Positions 24,532 to 32,429 are shown, numbered from the stretch's first letter. The stretch is DNA of 37,544 nucleotides from Actinobaculum suis (GCF_900102025.1 NZ_FNAU01000017.1:1-37544); one strand, 5' to 3'. Program-made: numbers and translations. The notes: generated by a model not told the origin, from the sequence alone.

Positions 24532-24560
24532 AGACTAGACCGCTTGACCACACCCGCCAA
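24532..24560 (-). promoter_or_regulatory. Leaderless promoter of the ThiF-like gene
   Basis: On the minus strand, TTGGCG (24555-24560), a 17-bp spacer and TAGTCT (24532-24537) are followed by 6 nt and the ATG. Both elements are good and there is no Shine-Dalgarno. The best leaderless promoter candidate of the window. Confidence 0.6.
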
Positions 24561-24631
24561 CTCCCAATCCACAGGTCAGCTACCCACGGGCAGGCCTGCA
24601 GGTGTGCCAGCGGTGCCAATCCAGCCAATCC

Positions 24632-24771
24632 TGCGTAAGTGGCGCATGCGTAAGTGGCGCAACCGCGCCAATTCGTTATTTCAGCGCAGGCTAGGCTTCC
24701 AAGCCGCGCCACGCTGTGCCAAGTGGCAGCCCGCTGTGCCAAGCGGCAGCCCGCTGTGTCAAGCCCCGCTA
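24632..24771. repeat. 15-bp and 20-bp tandem repeats beyond the Zincin_2 gene stop
   Basis: TGCGTAAGTGGCGCA occurs twice back to back (24632-24661). A 20-bp unit CGCTGTGCCAAGTGGCAGCC recurs at 24712, 24732 and 24752 with small changes. They lie on the 3' side of the minus-strand Zincin_2 gene (stop at 24805). The gap 24526-24804 holds no gene I can support. Confidence 0.85.
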
Positions 24772-24804
24772 AACTGCGCAAAGCTGTGCCACGTCGCCGC
24801 GCGT

Positions 24805-26529
24805 TTAGGAAGCGGGCGGTGTATTTTCGGGGCCGGAACCTGCGGTCGTATCTGTAGCCGGACCTTCGGCGGAGCTCCCCGCAGCGCCTTCCGCGGAGCT
24901 TCTTCCCGCGGTATCTTCGGCGGAGCTTGCCGAGGAATCTTCCGCGGAATCTGCAGCGGAGCCGGTCGCCTCCCCTGGGGCAGAATTGGCACCGGCATCG
25001 GCACCGGCATCGGCACCGGCACCGGCATCAGTACCGGCACCGGCCGCGGTGGCCCGTGCATTGGCATCGCCGGTCACGGTTTCGCCCCAGCTGGGCTCAT
25101 GCGGAATTGCGGGGTTGGAACCGGAAGTGCTATCCGCGTTACCGGGAGCGGCGTCGTTATCCGCGCCTTCCAACAGTTCAGCCAGGAAAGCATCGAGTTC
25201 CTGTTCGAGCGAAGAATCGGTCTCTTCGCTAAAGAAAGCATCAGGGTTGTCCAAATCTTCGGGCGTGGGCAGCAGATCCGGATGGTTCCACAGAGCATCA
25301 CGGCCGGTAATATCCCGTTCGGCTTTGGCACGCCGCCAAAAAGCGGTGGCTTCCCGCACGCGGCGCGGCGCCAATTCAAACCCTACGAGCGGGCCGAAAG
25401 CCTGGTTGAAAGGCGCTTCGGTAGCGTCCCGGCGCACGAAAATTTCGGTGAGTTTGCGGGCGGAAGGCAAGTGGGCAGCTACGGCGTCGGCAGTTACCGC
25501 CGCAATCCAGCCCACCACCAAAGAAATCAAGTGTTCCAGGCTGGCTAGCGAAGCTTCCTGTTCCGGGTTCAGTTCGAAAGCAAACACGTCTGTGAGATCG
25601 ATTTCGGGCACTTGGCCTTCCATCATGTGTTGCGGATCCAAATCCATTTCCCGCACGCTGTTTTCGATCGCTTGCGTATCAATAGAAATTTCGGAAGCAA
25701 AAGCGGCCACATTATCCAAAATGCGGGTACGCAACCACGGGACGCGGGAGAAGAGCCGGGCCGCCGCGGTCTCTCGCACCGCGATATACAGCTCCAGTTC
25801 GGAAGCCTCAATATCGAGCCCCTCCCCGAAGGCCTCAATATTTTCCGGTACCAAAGCACAAGTCTCGCCCTCGACTAGCGGGAGGCCGGCGTCGGTAGTA
25901 CCAAAGGAAATTTCGGCCAACTGTGCCAAACCGCCACCGTATTGCACGCCCAGGATGGAAGAAACAATCTGGTCCGTCATGCTGCCAGTTTCTTGGCCGC
26001 CCAACATGGATTCGATTATGGCGCGCATTTCTTCGGGGGCGTGCTCCAACTGTTCGGCCATTACTTCGCGGAAAGCGCGCGCAATATTTTCCCCTACCGG
26101 TTCGGTGAGTTTCTTAAAGGTAGGTAGGCAGTGGGCCACGAAGTCAAGGCGGCTCCACACTTGGGCCGGGCCGGAAACCGGGCCGATCTCGATCACCGGG
26201 TCTAGCCACAGCGAAGCCGTATCCAATGCGGATCGTGCACTTTCCCCTTGCAAAGCAGAAGGCGTGGAAGAACCATTGTGGATCACAGTTTGCCGCGCCA
26301 CTTGTTCACCCACATGCCAGTTCACCGGGCCATCCCCAGCACTGCCCAGCATCGAACGGATTTGGTTCGTCACGATCTGGAAACTTTGCGGATCGGGCAT
26401 AGCAGCACCGCCGCCGGGCATACCGCCCGGATTATTGCGCATAGAATCCAGAATCTGCTCGGCGGCTTCGTCTCCTAAAACCGCTCGCAACATCTTCTCG
26501 AATTCGTCATTCGGGTTGGCGTCGGCCAT
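24805..26529 (-). CDS. Zincin_2 / DUF2342 family protein (zinc-dependent metalloprotease-like)
   Basis: A 574-residue protein with ATG start behind AAGGAGGAG. It matches the actinobacterial DUF2342 family, annotated as coenzyme-F420-associated or zinc-dependent metalloprotease: VNWHVGEQVARQTV near residue 100, SLVVGWIAAVTADAV, the block LVGFELAPRRVREATAFWRRAK and RDALWNHPDLLPTPEDLDNPDAF. I see no HExxH motif, and the family's usual ALVEGW reads LVVGW here, so protease activity is doubtful. The last 100 residues are Ala/Gly/Ser/Glu repeats (AGAGADAGADAGA; SSAEDTAGRSSAEGAAGSSAEG). Divergent from the PDZ gene, as in mycobacteria. Confidence 0.85.
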   Translation of the reverse strand: MADANPNDEFEKMLRAVLGDEAAEQILDSMRNNPGGMPGGGAAMPDPQSFQIVTNQIRSMLGSAGDGPVNWHVGEQVARQTVIHNGSSTPSALQGESARSALDTASLWLDPVIEIGPVSGPAQVWSRLDFVAHCLPTFKKLTEPVGENIARAFREVMAEQLEHAPEEMRAIIESMLGGQETGSMTDQIVSSILGVQYGGGLAQLAEISFGTTDAGLPLVEGETCALVPENIEAFGEGLDIEASELELYIAVRETAAARLFSRVPWLRTRILDNVAAFASEISIDTQAIENSVREMDLDPQHMMEGQVPEIDLTDVFAFELNPEQEASLASLEHLISLVVGWIAAVTADAVAAHLPSARKLTEIFVRRDATEAPFNQAFGPLVGFELAPRRVREATAFWRRAKAERDITGRDALWNHPDLLPTPEDLDNPDAFFSEETDSSLEQELDAFLAELLEGADNDAAPGNADSTSGSNPAIPHEPSWGETVTGDANARATAAGAGTDAGAGADAGADAGANSAPGEATGSAADSAEDSSASSAEDTAGRSSAEGAAGSSAEGPATDTTAGSGPENTPPAS

Positions 26530-26838
26530 TGCTCCTCCTTCATCGCTCGGTTCACACTATTCCAGATTGCGTGGCCAAAGCGAGCAATTTCAGCTTCACG
26601 CAACGCCGCCGGGCCGCGGTTTATTCCCTCACGGGTGGTCCGCGGGCAGCTCGCGGGTGGATAATCCGCGGGTAGCTATTCCGTGCGGGGACGGTACCCG
26701 CGCGTTCGTTCCGGGCGTGCCCGTTTGCGGGGGCGTGTTTCGCACGTTTCCGCACGCGTTTACCTTTACCTTCCCAAGGTACTAGGAAAGGTATGGGAAA
26801 TTATCCTATTTTCCAGACTCGTGGTGCATGATGGGCAG

Positions 26839-28074
26839 GTGGCTAAAGGAACTTTGAGAAGTGGCACGGCTTTCGCCGTCGCCTCCGTTATCGCACTCGT
26901 CACCCCGGGCGCATACCTGGTTGAATCTGCCGGGCCCGCTATCGACACCGTGGGGGAGATCGACGGCGTCAAACTCGTGGACATTTCCGGTGCCGAGACT
27001 TACCCAACAGAATCAAACTACTACATGACCACGGTATCTGCCGCGGGAAACCCGGATGTGGGTGTGCCCGGTGCCCTGGCCGCGGTGGCCCTGCTCGATA
27101 AAAACTCGCAGCTCCTGCCCATTCGTGCCCTCTACCCGCGCTCCTATACGGCCGCGGAAGATGAAGCCCAAAACGAAGCCGCCATGCAAGATTCGCAAAC
27201 CGTGGCCGCAGATGTTGCTGCCGAACTGGCGGGCCATCCCGTGCGCATGAAACTCACCGTTACCGGAGCTCTGGAAGGAGGCCCGGCCGCGGGAAAGCTC
27301 ACCGCCGGCGATGTGCTTACCTCACTTAGTGTGCCGGGAAGCGCCGCTGGGAACGCGCCTAGCACCGAGCCGGGCGGCGAGTCTGGTACCGCGGGTGCCG
27401 CGGCCGACGGCGCACAACCGGGCGCCACGAAGTCCGTAGAAACTACTAGTTTCTTGCAAATGGCGAAACTGCTTGCACAAACAGTTCCGGGCACCCCCGT
27501 TCAGGTGGGATATTTGCGCGAGGGCGAGCCCGGGGAAGTCACAATTGTGACTTCCGCCTACAGTCCCGATCCTTCCGGCTGGGTGAAACCCGGTTCGCAA
27601 CTGGGCATCGGCGTGACGGTGAGCGACGTCGAATCGCCGGTGCAGGCAAAGTATGCGGTAGAAGATATTGGTGGGCCGAGCGCCGGTTTGATGTTCACGC
27701 TCGCTATTTATGACGAGCTCACGCCCGGGTCGCTTGCTGGTAAGGCCACGATTGCCGGGACTGGCACGATGTCTTTCAACGGTGAAGTGGGGCCGATTGG
27801 CGGGATTCAACATAAATTGCGCGGCGCGGCGGCGGAAGGGGCTACGGATTTCTTTGCCCCGGCTTTAAACTGCCCGGAAACTGTGGATTGGGAACCGGAA
27901 GGCATGAACGTGTGGGCGGTGCGCAATATTCAGGAAGCGATAGCGGCGGCCACACAAATTGGTGCGGGCCAGCGCCCGCAGCTACCCACCTGCCGCGAGC
28001 TTGTGGAAGCTGCCCCGCACGTGCCAGATGCCTCTCCTGCGGATGACGCCCCTCCTGTAGCGGACGCAGAATAA
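26839..28074 (+). CDS. PDZ-domain Lon-like (S16) serine protease, YlbL/Rv3194c type
   Basis: About 411 residues from the GTG at 26839; GTG codons at 26821/26824 are alternatives and none has a good Shine-Dalgarno. A CATGAT box 6 nt upstream fits a leaderless start. One membrane helix (about residues 6-30) anchors the protein, followed by EIDGVKLVDISG. A PDZ-like region has VRMKLTVTGALEGGPAAGKLTAGDVLTS but holds an inserted Gly/Ala/Ser/Pro-rich tract. The S16 protease domain carries the catalytic Ser281 in GGPSAGLMF and Lys326 in GIQHKLRGA, with GTGTMSFNGEVGPIGG between. It probably processes membrane or secreted proteins on the outer face. The divergent gap 26530-26820 holds no supported gene. 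Confidence 0.9.
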   Translation: MAKGTLRSGTAFAVASVIALVTPGAYLVESAGPAIDTVGEIDGVKLVDISGAETYPTESNYYMTTVSAAGNPDVGVPGALAAVALLDKNSQLLPIRALYPRSYTAAEDEAQNEAAMQDSQTVAADVAAELAGHPVRMKLTVTGALEGGPAAGKLTAGDVLTSLSVPGSAAGNAPSTEPGGESGTAGAAADGAQPGATKSVETTSFLQMAKLLAQTVPGTPVQVGYLREGEPGEVTIVTSAYSPDPSGWVKPGSQLGIGVTVSDVESPVQAKYAVEDIGGPSAGLMFTLAIYDELTPGSLAGKATIAGTGTMSFNGEVGPIGGIQHKLRGAAAEGATDFFAPALNCPETVDWEPEGMNVWAVRNIQEAIAAATQIGAGQRPQLPTCRELVEAAPHVPDASPADDAPPVADAE

Positions 28075-28166
28075 AACCTGCCGAGCAAAACCGGGCAGGT
28101 GCGGGTAGGGGCGTGCAGGGGCGTGCAGGGGCGTGCAGGCCCTTCCTGCGGCGGACGCAGAGTAAA
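28053..28166. repeat. Duplicated gene end and 10-bp tandem repeats after the PDZ-protease gene
   Basis: TCCTGTAGCGGACGCAGAAT continuing to 28075, which includes the stop codon, recurs at 28144-28166 with three changes in 23 bases. Between the copies, GCGTGCAGGG repeats at period 10 (28101-28140, four copies, first degenerate). Confidence 0.9.
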
Positions 28167-28182
28167 CCCCTGGTAGGTATAG

Positions 28183-28199
28183 GCGAAAATATTTTTCGC
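28183..28199. promoter_or_regulatory. AT-rich perfect palindrome upstream of the UPF0182 gene
   Basis: GCGAAAATATTTTTCGC has 7-bp perfect arms (GCGAAAA/TTTTCGC) around TAT. It stands out from the GC-rich surroundings. It could be an operator for the next gene or a weak terminator of the previous one. Confidence 0.45.
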
Positions 28200-28322
28200 T
28201 GAAGAAAGTTTTGCCCACATATCTAGCGTGGAAACTGGTTCCGCTGCCTGCGGTCGGTTATCGTTTAACAGATTGTAGGAAAAGCCGTGTGCGAAAGAAC
28301 ACGGAAACGTTAGGACTTCAGC

Positions 28323-31300
28323 TTGACTACTTACCAGACTTCGACGCGCACGCGCCGATCAGGGGGATTGGGAGCATTCATCCCCACGCTGGTGATCCTT
28401 GCTCTTATCGTGGCGGCGCTTGTGGTTACCGCAAACGTCTACACGGAAGTGCAATGGTATTCCCAGCTCGGTGCAGTGCGGGTTTTCTTCACCCAGTGGG
28501 GGTGGGCGCTGGCGCTCGGCGTTATCGGCGTCGTACTGACGATGGCCACGGTGATCGTCAACCTTCGCGCTACGAAACCAAAACAGGCAGATTCGGTTTC
28601 AATTCCGGCGAATGTGCTGCGCTACCGTAACCTGGCCGAAAAACACAAGTGGCTTACGTATTTGATTTTGCCCTTTGCGATTGCCCTGCTTTTTGGGGCG
28701 CCGCTGGCCGGGGAATGGCGCACTTATCTCACGTGGATTAATCGCACGCCCTTTGGGGAGGTGGATCCGCAGTTCGGCCGCGAGGTTAGCTTCTACGTTT
28801 TCACTTTGCCGGTAATTCAGTCGATTCTGACCTTCTTCACCACGCTGATTATTGTGGCGGCCGCGGTGGCTGCCATCGGGCACTACCTGTATGGCGGAAT
28901 TAGCGTGGAAGATGGCAAGTTCCGCACCACGAACCGGGCGCGCGTACATTTGACGATCCTCGGCTTCCTTCTCATTTTGATTTTCGCGGCGCAGCTGTGG
29001 ATTTCCCGGTACAACCTATTGCTGGGAGAAAATGAACGTTTCTCGGGTGCTTCTTACACGGATATTAATGCGGTCTTGCCGGGCCGAACGATCCTGGCGA
29101 TTCTGCTGCTGATTATTGCCGTGCTTTTTGTGGTTTCGGCCTTGCGCGGCATGTGGCGGTTGGTGACCACGGGCGTGATCGTGGCGGTAGTTTCCGCGCT
29201 GGCCGTGGGTTGGGCCTGGCCGCAGCTCGTGCAAAGCTTCCAGGTACGGCCGAACGCAATCGAAGCTGAATCCCCGTACATTCAGCGCAATATTGATGCG
29301 ACTTTGAAGGCCTACGGGATGGACGATATTGAGACCAAGTCCTACCAGGCCCGTACGGAAGCCGAGTCTGGGCTGCTTGCGGGGGATGCGGAAGCAACCG
29401 CACAAATTCGGCTCCTCGATCCGAATATTGTTTCCCCCACCTTTAACCAGATGCAGCAAAACCGGCAGTACTATGCCTTCCCGCAGCAGTTGGCGGTAGA
29501 TCGCTACCAGCTGCCGGATGAAAAAGAAGGGGTTTTGCGCGATACCGTAATTGGCGTGCGTGCCTTGAACTTGGATGGCTTAGATCCCAACCAGCGCACC
29601 TGGATTAACGAACACACGGTGTATACGCACGGTTTCGGTGTAGCGGCCGCTTACGGTAATACGACGACGACGCAAGGCCAGCCGCAGTTCTTCCAGGCTG
29701 GTATTGCGGCCGATGGTCAGGCTTCCATCAACAAGCTGGGCGACTATGAGCCGCGCGTGTACTTCGGCCAAAACTTGCCGGAGTATTCGATCGTGGGCGC
29801 CCCGGAAGGTACGGAACCGTGGGAAATTGATTACCCTTCCGATTCTGCGGGCGGGCAACAGTACAACACCTATGACGGTAACGGCGGTCCCTCGGTGGGC
29901 GGGATTTGGAACAAGCTAATGTATGCGATCAAATACCGCTCTACGGACATCATGTTCTCGGACCGGGTTACCGATGAATCCCAGATTCTGTTCGTGCGTG
30001 ATCCGAAGGAACGCGTGCAGCGCGTAGCCCCCTACCTGACGCTTGATTCCCGGGTGTACCCGGCCGTGGTGGATATGGATGGGAATCCGGATACGCCGAA
30101 GCGGCTGGTGTGGATGGTAGATGGTTATACGACGTCGAACTCCTACCCGTATTCGGCACGCGAATCTTTGCAAGAAGCGACGGTGGATGCGCTGACCGGG
30201 CAGGTGCAGCAATCCGCGCAGGTCAACTACATCCGCAATTCGGTGAAGGCCGTGGTGGATGCTTATGACGGTTCGGTGACTTTGTACCAGTGGGATGCGG
30301 AAGATCCGATTCTGAACGCGTGGGACCGTATTTTCCCGGGCATGCTCACCCCGGTTTCGGAAATGCCGGGTGATCTTATGGCTCACGTGCGTTATCCGGA
30401 GGATCTGTTCAAGGTGCAGCGCCAGTTGCTCACGCGTTACCACGTGACGGATCCGGGTTCGTTCTACACCACCGGTGACTTCTGGAATATTCCGACCGAT
30501 CCGGGGGCTACGACGACTACCCAGCAGGGAGCTTTTGTTACGAACCAGCCGGAGGCGGGCGCCGGAGTGGCCCAGCCGCCCTACTATTTGACCTTGCAAA
30601 TGCCGGGGCAAGATAGTGCCGAGTTCTCGCTTTCTACGCCCTTTATTCCGGGTGGGCAAACCAACCGGAATATTATGACGGGCTTCTTGGCCGTCGATTC
30701 GAATGCGGGTAATGAGGACGGCAAGATCCGCGAAGGTTACGGGAAGATGCGGCTCTTGGAGCTGCCGCGAGATTTGACGGTGCCGGGTCCCGGCCAGGCG
30801 CAGAATAACTTCTTGGCGGATGAGAACGTATCCCGGCAGTTGAATCTGCTCAACCAGGGTGGTACCCAGGTGCGGCTCGGTAACTTGCTGACCTTGCCCG
30901 TGGGTGGGGGCATGTTGTACGTGCAGCCCGTGTTCGTGCAGGCTTCTTCGGGTACGAGCTACCCGTTGATGCAGTACGTGCTCACGGCCTTCGGGGATTC
31001 CAATAGAATCGGTTTCGCGCCCACTTTGCAGGAATCTTTGGATCAAACCTTCGGTGGTGATTCCGGTGCTAAAGCCGGGGATGCCGCGCTGGAAGATTCG
31101 AAGAGCGACCGCGTACCGCCAGCAGCGCGAGGCGATGGCAAGGACGCGCAGGATGGAGCCACGCCGGCTCCGAAGTCGCAAGCGCCGAAGGATAAGCCCA
31201 CTGCCGCGCCAACGCCTGGCGAGGCGGCAGCGCCCGCCCCGGCAGCGGACGCTCCGGCACAGGATCGGCTGAACGCAGCGTTGAGCGATATGCAAGCGGC

Positions 31301-31421
31301 CGTAACGGAAGCGGAAGAGGCTATGAAGAAGGGCGATTGGGCCGGCTACGGAGCCGCTCAAAACAAGCTCCAAAAGGCCCTGGACCAAGCCGTAGCCGCG
31401 GACAAGGAACTCCGGCCTTAA
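28323..31421 (+). CDS. UPF0182 family large membrane protein
   Basis: A 1032-residue protein; the TTG start at 28323 has AGGA 8 nt upstream and gives the usual N-terminus. Seven hydrophobic segments lie in the first 310 residues (for example LGAFIPTLVILALIVAALVVT), followed by a large extracellular part of about 640 residues with family-typical stretches RNIDATLKAYGMDDIETKSY, VYTHGFGVAAAYGN, YFGQNLPEYSIVG and LMYAIKYRSTDIMFSDRV. The last 130 residues are Ala/Pro/Lys-rich and end in a helix (AVTEAEEAMKKGDWAGYGA). Members (Rv3193c-like) are conserved in actinobacteria; function unknown. The PDZ protease gene upstream is the usual neighbour. Confidence 0.93.
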   Translation: MTTYQTSTRTRRSGGLGAFIPTLVILALIVAALVVTANVYTEVQWYSQLGAVRVFFTQWGWALALGVIGVVLTMATVIVNLRATKPKQADSVSIPANVLRYRNLAEKHKWLTYLILPFAIALLFGAPLAGEWRTYLTWINRTPFGEVDPQFGREVSFYVFTLPVIQSILTFFTTLIIVAAAVAAIGHYLYGGISVEDGKFRTTNRARVHLTILGFLLILIFAAQLWISRYNLLLGENERFSGASYTDINAVLPGRTILAILLLIIAVLFVVSALRGMWRLVTTGVIVAVVSALAVGWAWPQLVQSFQVRPNAIEAESPYIQRNIDATLKAYGMDDIETKSYQARTEAESGLLAGDAEATAQIRLLDPNIVSPTFNQMQQNRQYYAFPQQLAVDRYQLPDEKEGVLRDTVIGVRALNLDGLDPNQRTWINEHTVYTHGFGVAAAYGNTTTTQGQPQFFQAGIAADGQASINKLGDYEPRVYFGQNLPEYSIVGAPEGTEPWEIDYPSDSAGGQQYNTYDGNGGPSVGGIWNKLMYAIKYRSTDIMFSDRVTDESQILFVRDPKERVQRVAPYLTLDSRVYPAVVDMDGNPDTPKRLVWMVDGYTTSNSYPYSARESLQEATVDALTGQVQQSAQVNYIRNSVKAVVDAYDGSVTLYQWDAEDPILNAWDRIFPGMLTPVSEMPGDLMAHVRYPEDLFKVQRQLLTRYHVTDPGSFYTTGDFWNIPTDPGATTTTQQGAFVTNQPEAGAGVAQPPYYLTLQMPGQDSAEFSLSTPFIPGGQTNRNIMTGFLAVDSNAGNEDGKIREGYGKMRLLELPRDLTVPGPGQAQNNFLADENVSRQLNLLNQGGTQVRLGNLLTLPVGGGMLYVQPVFVQASSGTSYPLMQYVLTAFGDSNRIGFAPTLQESLDQTFGGDSGAKAGDAALEDSKSDRVPPAARGDGKDAQDGATPAPKSQAPKDKPTAAPTPGEAAAPAPAADAPAQDRLNAALSDMQAAVTEAEEAMKKGDWAGYGAAQNKLQKALDQAVAADKELRP

Positions 31422-31451
31422 GAAGTAGGGCACTCCGCCCTAAATAAAAGG

Positions 31452-31517
31452 GGCGCCGCTGACTTCGGCACTAAGCGCCGTTAAGGTGGCGCCGCTCGCT
31501 TCGGCACTAAGCGCCGT
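31452..31517. repeat. 30-bp unit duplicated at a 36-bp period after the UPF0182 gene
   Basis: GGCGCCGCTGACTTCGGCAC through TAAGCGCCGT (31452-31481) recurs at 31488-31517 with 2 changes in 30 bases. Each copy folds as a hairpin (GGCGC with GCGCC) and contains TAA. Confidence 0.9.
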
Positions 31518-31543
31518 CTCTGAAACTAAGGCCGGTTTGACTA

Positions 31544-31597
31544 CAGGCGGGGCACGTTCAATCGTGAACGTGCCCCGCCTGCTTTGTTTTTCCCTTT
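31544..31597 (+). terminator. Strong intrinsic terminator of the UPF0182 gene
   Basis: A perfect 17-bp stem (CAGGCGGGGCACGTTCA at 31544-31560 with 31565-31581) has the loop ATCG and is followed by CTTTGTTTTTCCCTTTT. It is the clearest rho-independent terminator in the window. Confidence 0.92.
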
Positions 31598-31718
31598 TAC
31601 TTCCTAGTACGCGGCCCTTGTTTCCCGGTACGCGGCTTTCTGGTGCGCGGCCTCATGCCGCGAGACTTCATGTTGTGCGGCTTCCGAATGCGCGATGCGC
31701 GATGTTACTCAAAACACC

Positions 31719-31747
31719 TTGCGGTTTTGATGAAAGGTGAGTAATAT
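31719..31747 (+). promoter_or_regulatory. Promoter of the initiator tRNA gene
   Basis: TTGCGG (31719-31724), an exact 17-bp spacer and TAATAT (31742-31747) lie 14 bp before the first tRNA base. The stretch 31598-31718 before it holds only degenerate TACGCGGC-like repeats and no gene. Confidence 0.75.
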
Positions 31748-31760
31748 AGATATCTGTCGC

Positions 31761-31834
31761 CGCGGGGTGGAGCAGTTCGGTAGCTCGCCGGGCTCATAAC
31801 CCGGAGGTCGTTGGTTCAAATCCAGCCCCCGCCA
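31761..31834 (+). tRNA. Initiator tRNA-Met (anticodon CAT)
   Basis: A complete cloverleaf of 74 nt. Acceptor strands CGCGGGG and CCCCGC pair, leaving C1 opposite a C (position 72), the unpaired first position typical of initiator tRNAs. The D arm contains AGCAGTTCGGTAGCT, the anticodon loop is CTCATAA flanked by three G-C pairs (CGGG/CCCG), another initiator hallmark, and the T arm is GTTGGTTCAAATCCAGC. CCA is not encoded (the sequence continues ACT), so it is added later. A terminator follows directly. Confidence 0.96.
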
Positions 31835-31844
31835 CTACTGAGGA

Positions 31845-31876
31845 AGCCTCAGAACCTTTTGGTTCTGGGGCTTTTA
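31845..31876 (+). terminator. Terminator of the tRNA gene
   Basis: AGCCTCAGAACC and GGTTCTGGGGCT form a 12-bp stem with one mismatch (including a G-T pair) around TTTT, followed by TTTTAT. Confidence 0.88.
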
Positions 31877-32262
31877 TCATTTCTACTGTTTCTTCTGGTG
31901 CAATGTGGGGCGTATTGGCCTGTGGCTATTGCAGACAGGTACGTCGAAAAGATAGGCCCCTACCAGATGGACCCGATAAAGTTGTAGGCCGCATTGTCGC
32001 GGCGTCAACAGCCTCAAACGTTCGCCAGATTCGCGTGGGATGGTTCGGTGGTGAGCCGATGATGGGCTGCCGCAGAATGGTTGAGGTTTCGGAGAAGGTA
32101 AGAAGCTCAATTTCTAGAGATGCAATCTATGGGGCAACAATAATAACGAACGGGTCTCTTCTCACAGTTTCGAAAATTAAAGCTTTGGCAGAGGCGTGTG
32201 CAGTTGATCAGATTGTTGTAACGTTAAACGGCCCGGCGTATTGCGAGTTTTGTTTCATTTAG
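31877..32262 (+). pseudogene. Radical-SAM/SPASM-type peptide maturase remnant, frameshifted and truncated
   Basis: One frame reads CNV at 31899-31907; ten bases later another frame continues GCC TGT GGC TAT TGC, i.e. ACGYC (31918-31932). Deleting the ten bases 31908-31917 (GGGCGTATTG) restores CNVACGYC, a perfect radical-SAM CxxxCxxC cluster motif. The second frame continues with WFGGEPMMG, the GGEP cofactor motif, then TNGSLLTVSKIKALAE and DQIVVTLNGPA, the layout of SPASM/peptide-modifying radical-SAM enzymes. It then runs into a stop at 32262 without the C-terminal Cys-rich domain. The N-terminal 100 or more residues are also missing, as the frame begins at the tRNA terminator. Base composition is more AT-rich than nearby genes. 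Not functional as it stands. Confidence 0.75.
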
Positions 32263-32335
32263 TGGCGAGGCGTCGGCTCGGCGGTTTGAGGCGGAGGTGG
32301 TTTCCGCAATGATTCAGGGCTTGGACGTGAACCCC

Positions 32336-32377
32336 CTCGTTAACGGAGTAAGAAAACTCGTTAGCGGAGCAAGAAAA
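32336..32377. repeat. 21-bp tandem duplication before the ABC exporter genes
   Basis: CTCGTTAACGGAGTAAGAAAA (32336-32356) is followed by CTCGTTAGCGGAGCAAGAAAA (32357-32377), two changes in 21 bases. It lies in the 170-bp stretch between the broken maturase and the exporter genes, which holds no supported gene. Confidence 0.88.
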
Positions 32378-32429
32378 GCGGTAACTGCCGGGAAGCGGGC
32401 TAATGAAAGTCTCTAAAGGAGAGAACCAC

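Noticed and set aside
24415-25548. Plus-strand open frame of 377 codons with Gly/Arg repeats
   Set aside because: It is the reverse reading of the ThiF-like gene start, the intergenic repeats and the GC-rich tail of the Zincin_2 gene.
24986-26785. Long plus-strand open frame opposite the Zincin_2 gene (599 codons)
   Set aside because: Ser/Lys-rich antisense translation without ribosome site; the minus-strand gene has a Shine-Dalgarno and family motifs.
29916-31433. Long minus-strand open frame opposite the UPF0182 gene (505 codons)
   Set aside because: Arg/His-rich antisense translation with no recognisable motif; the plus-strand gene is a conserved family.
32263-32415. Open frame after the maturase remnant (around RRFEAEVVSAMIQGLDVNP)
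   Set aside because: No similarity to the radical-SAM continuation could be seen and it has no start signal; kept as non-coding.
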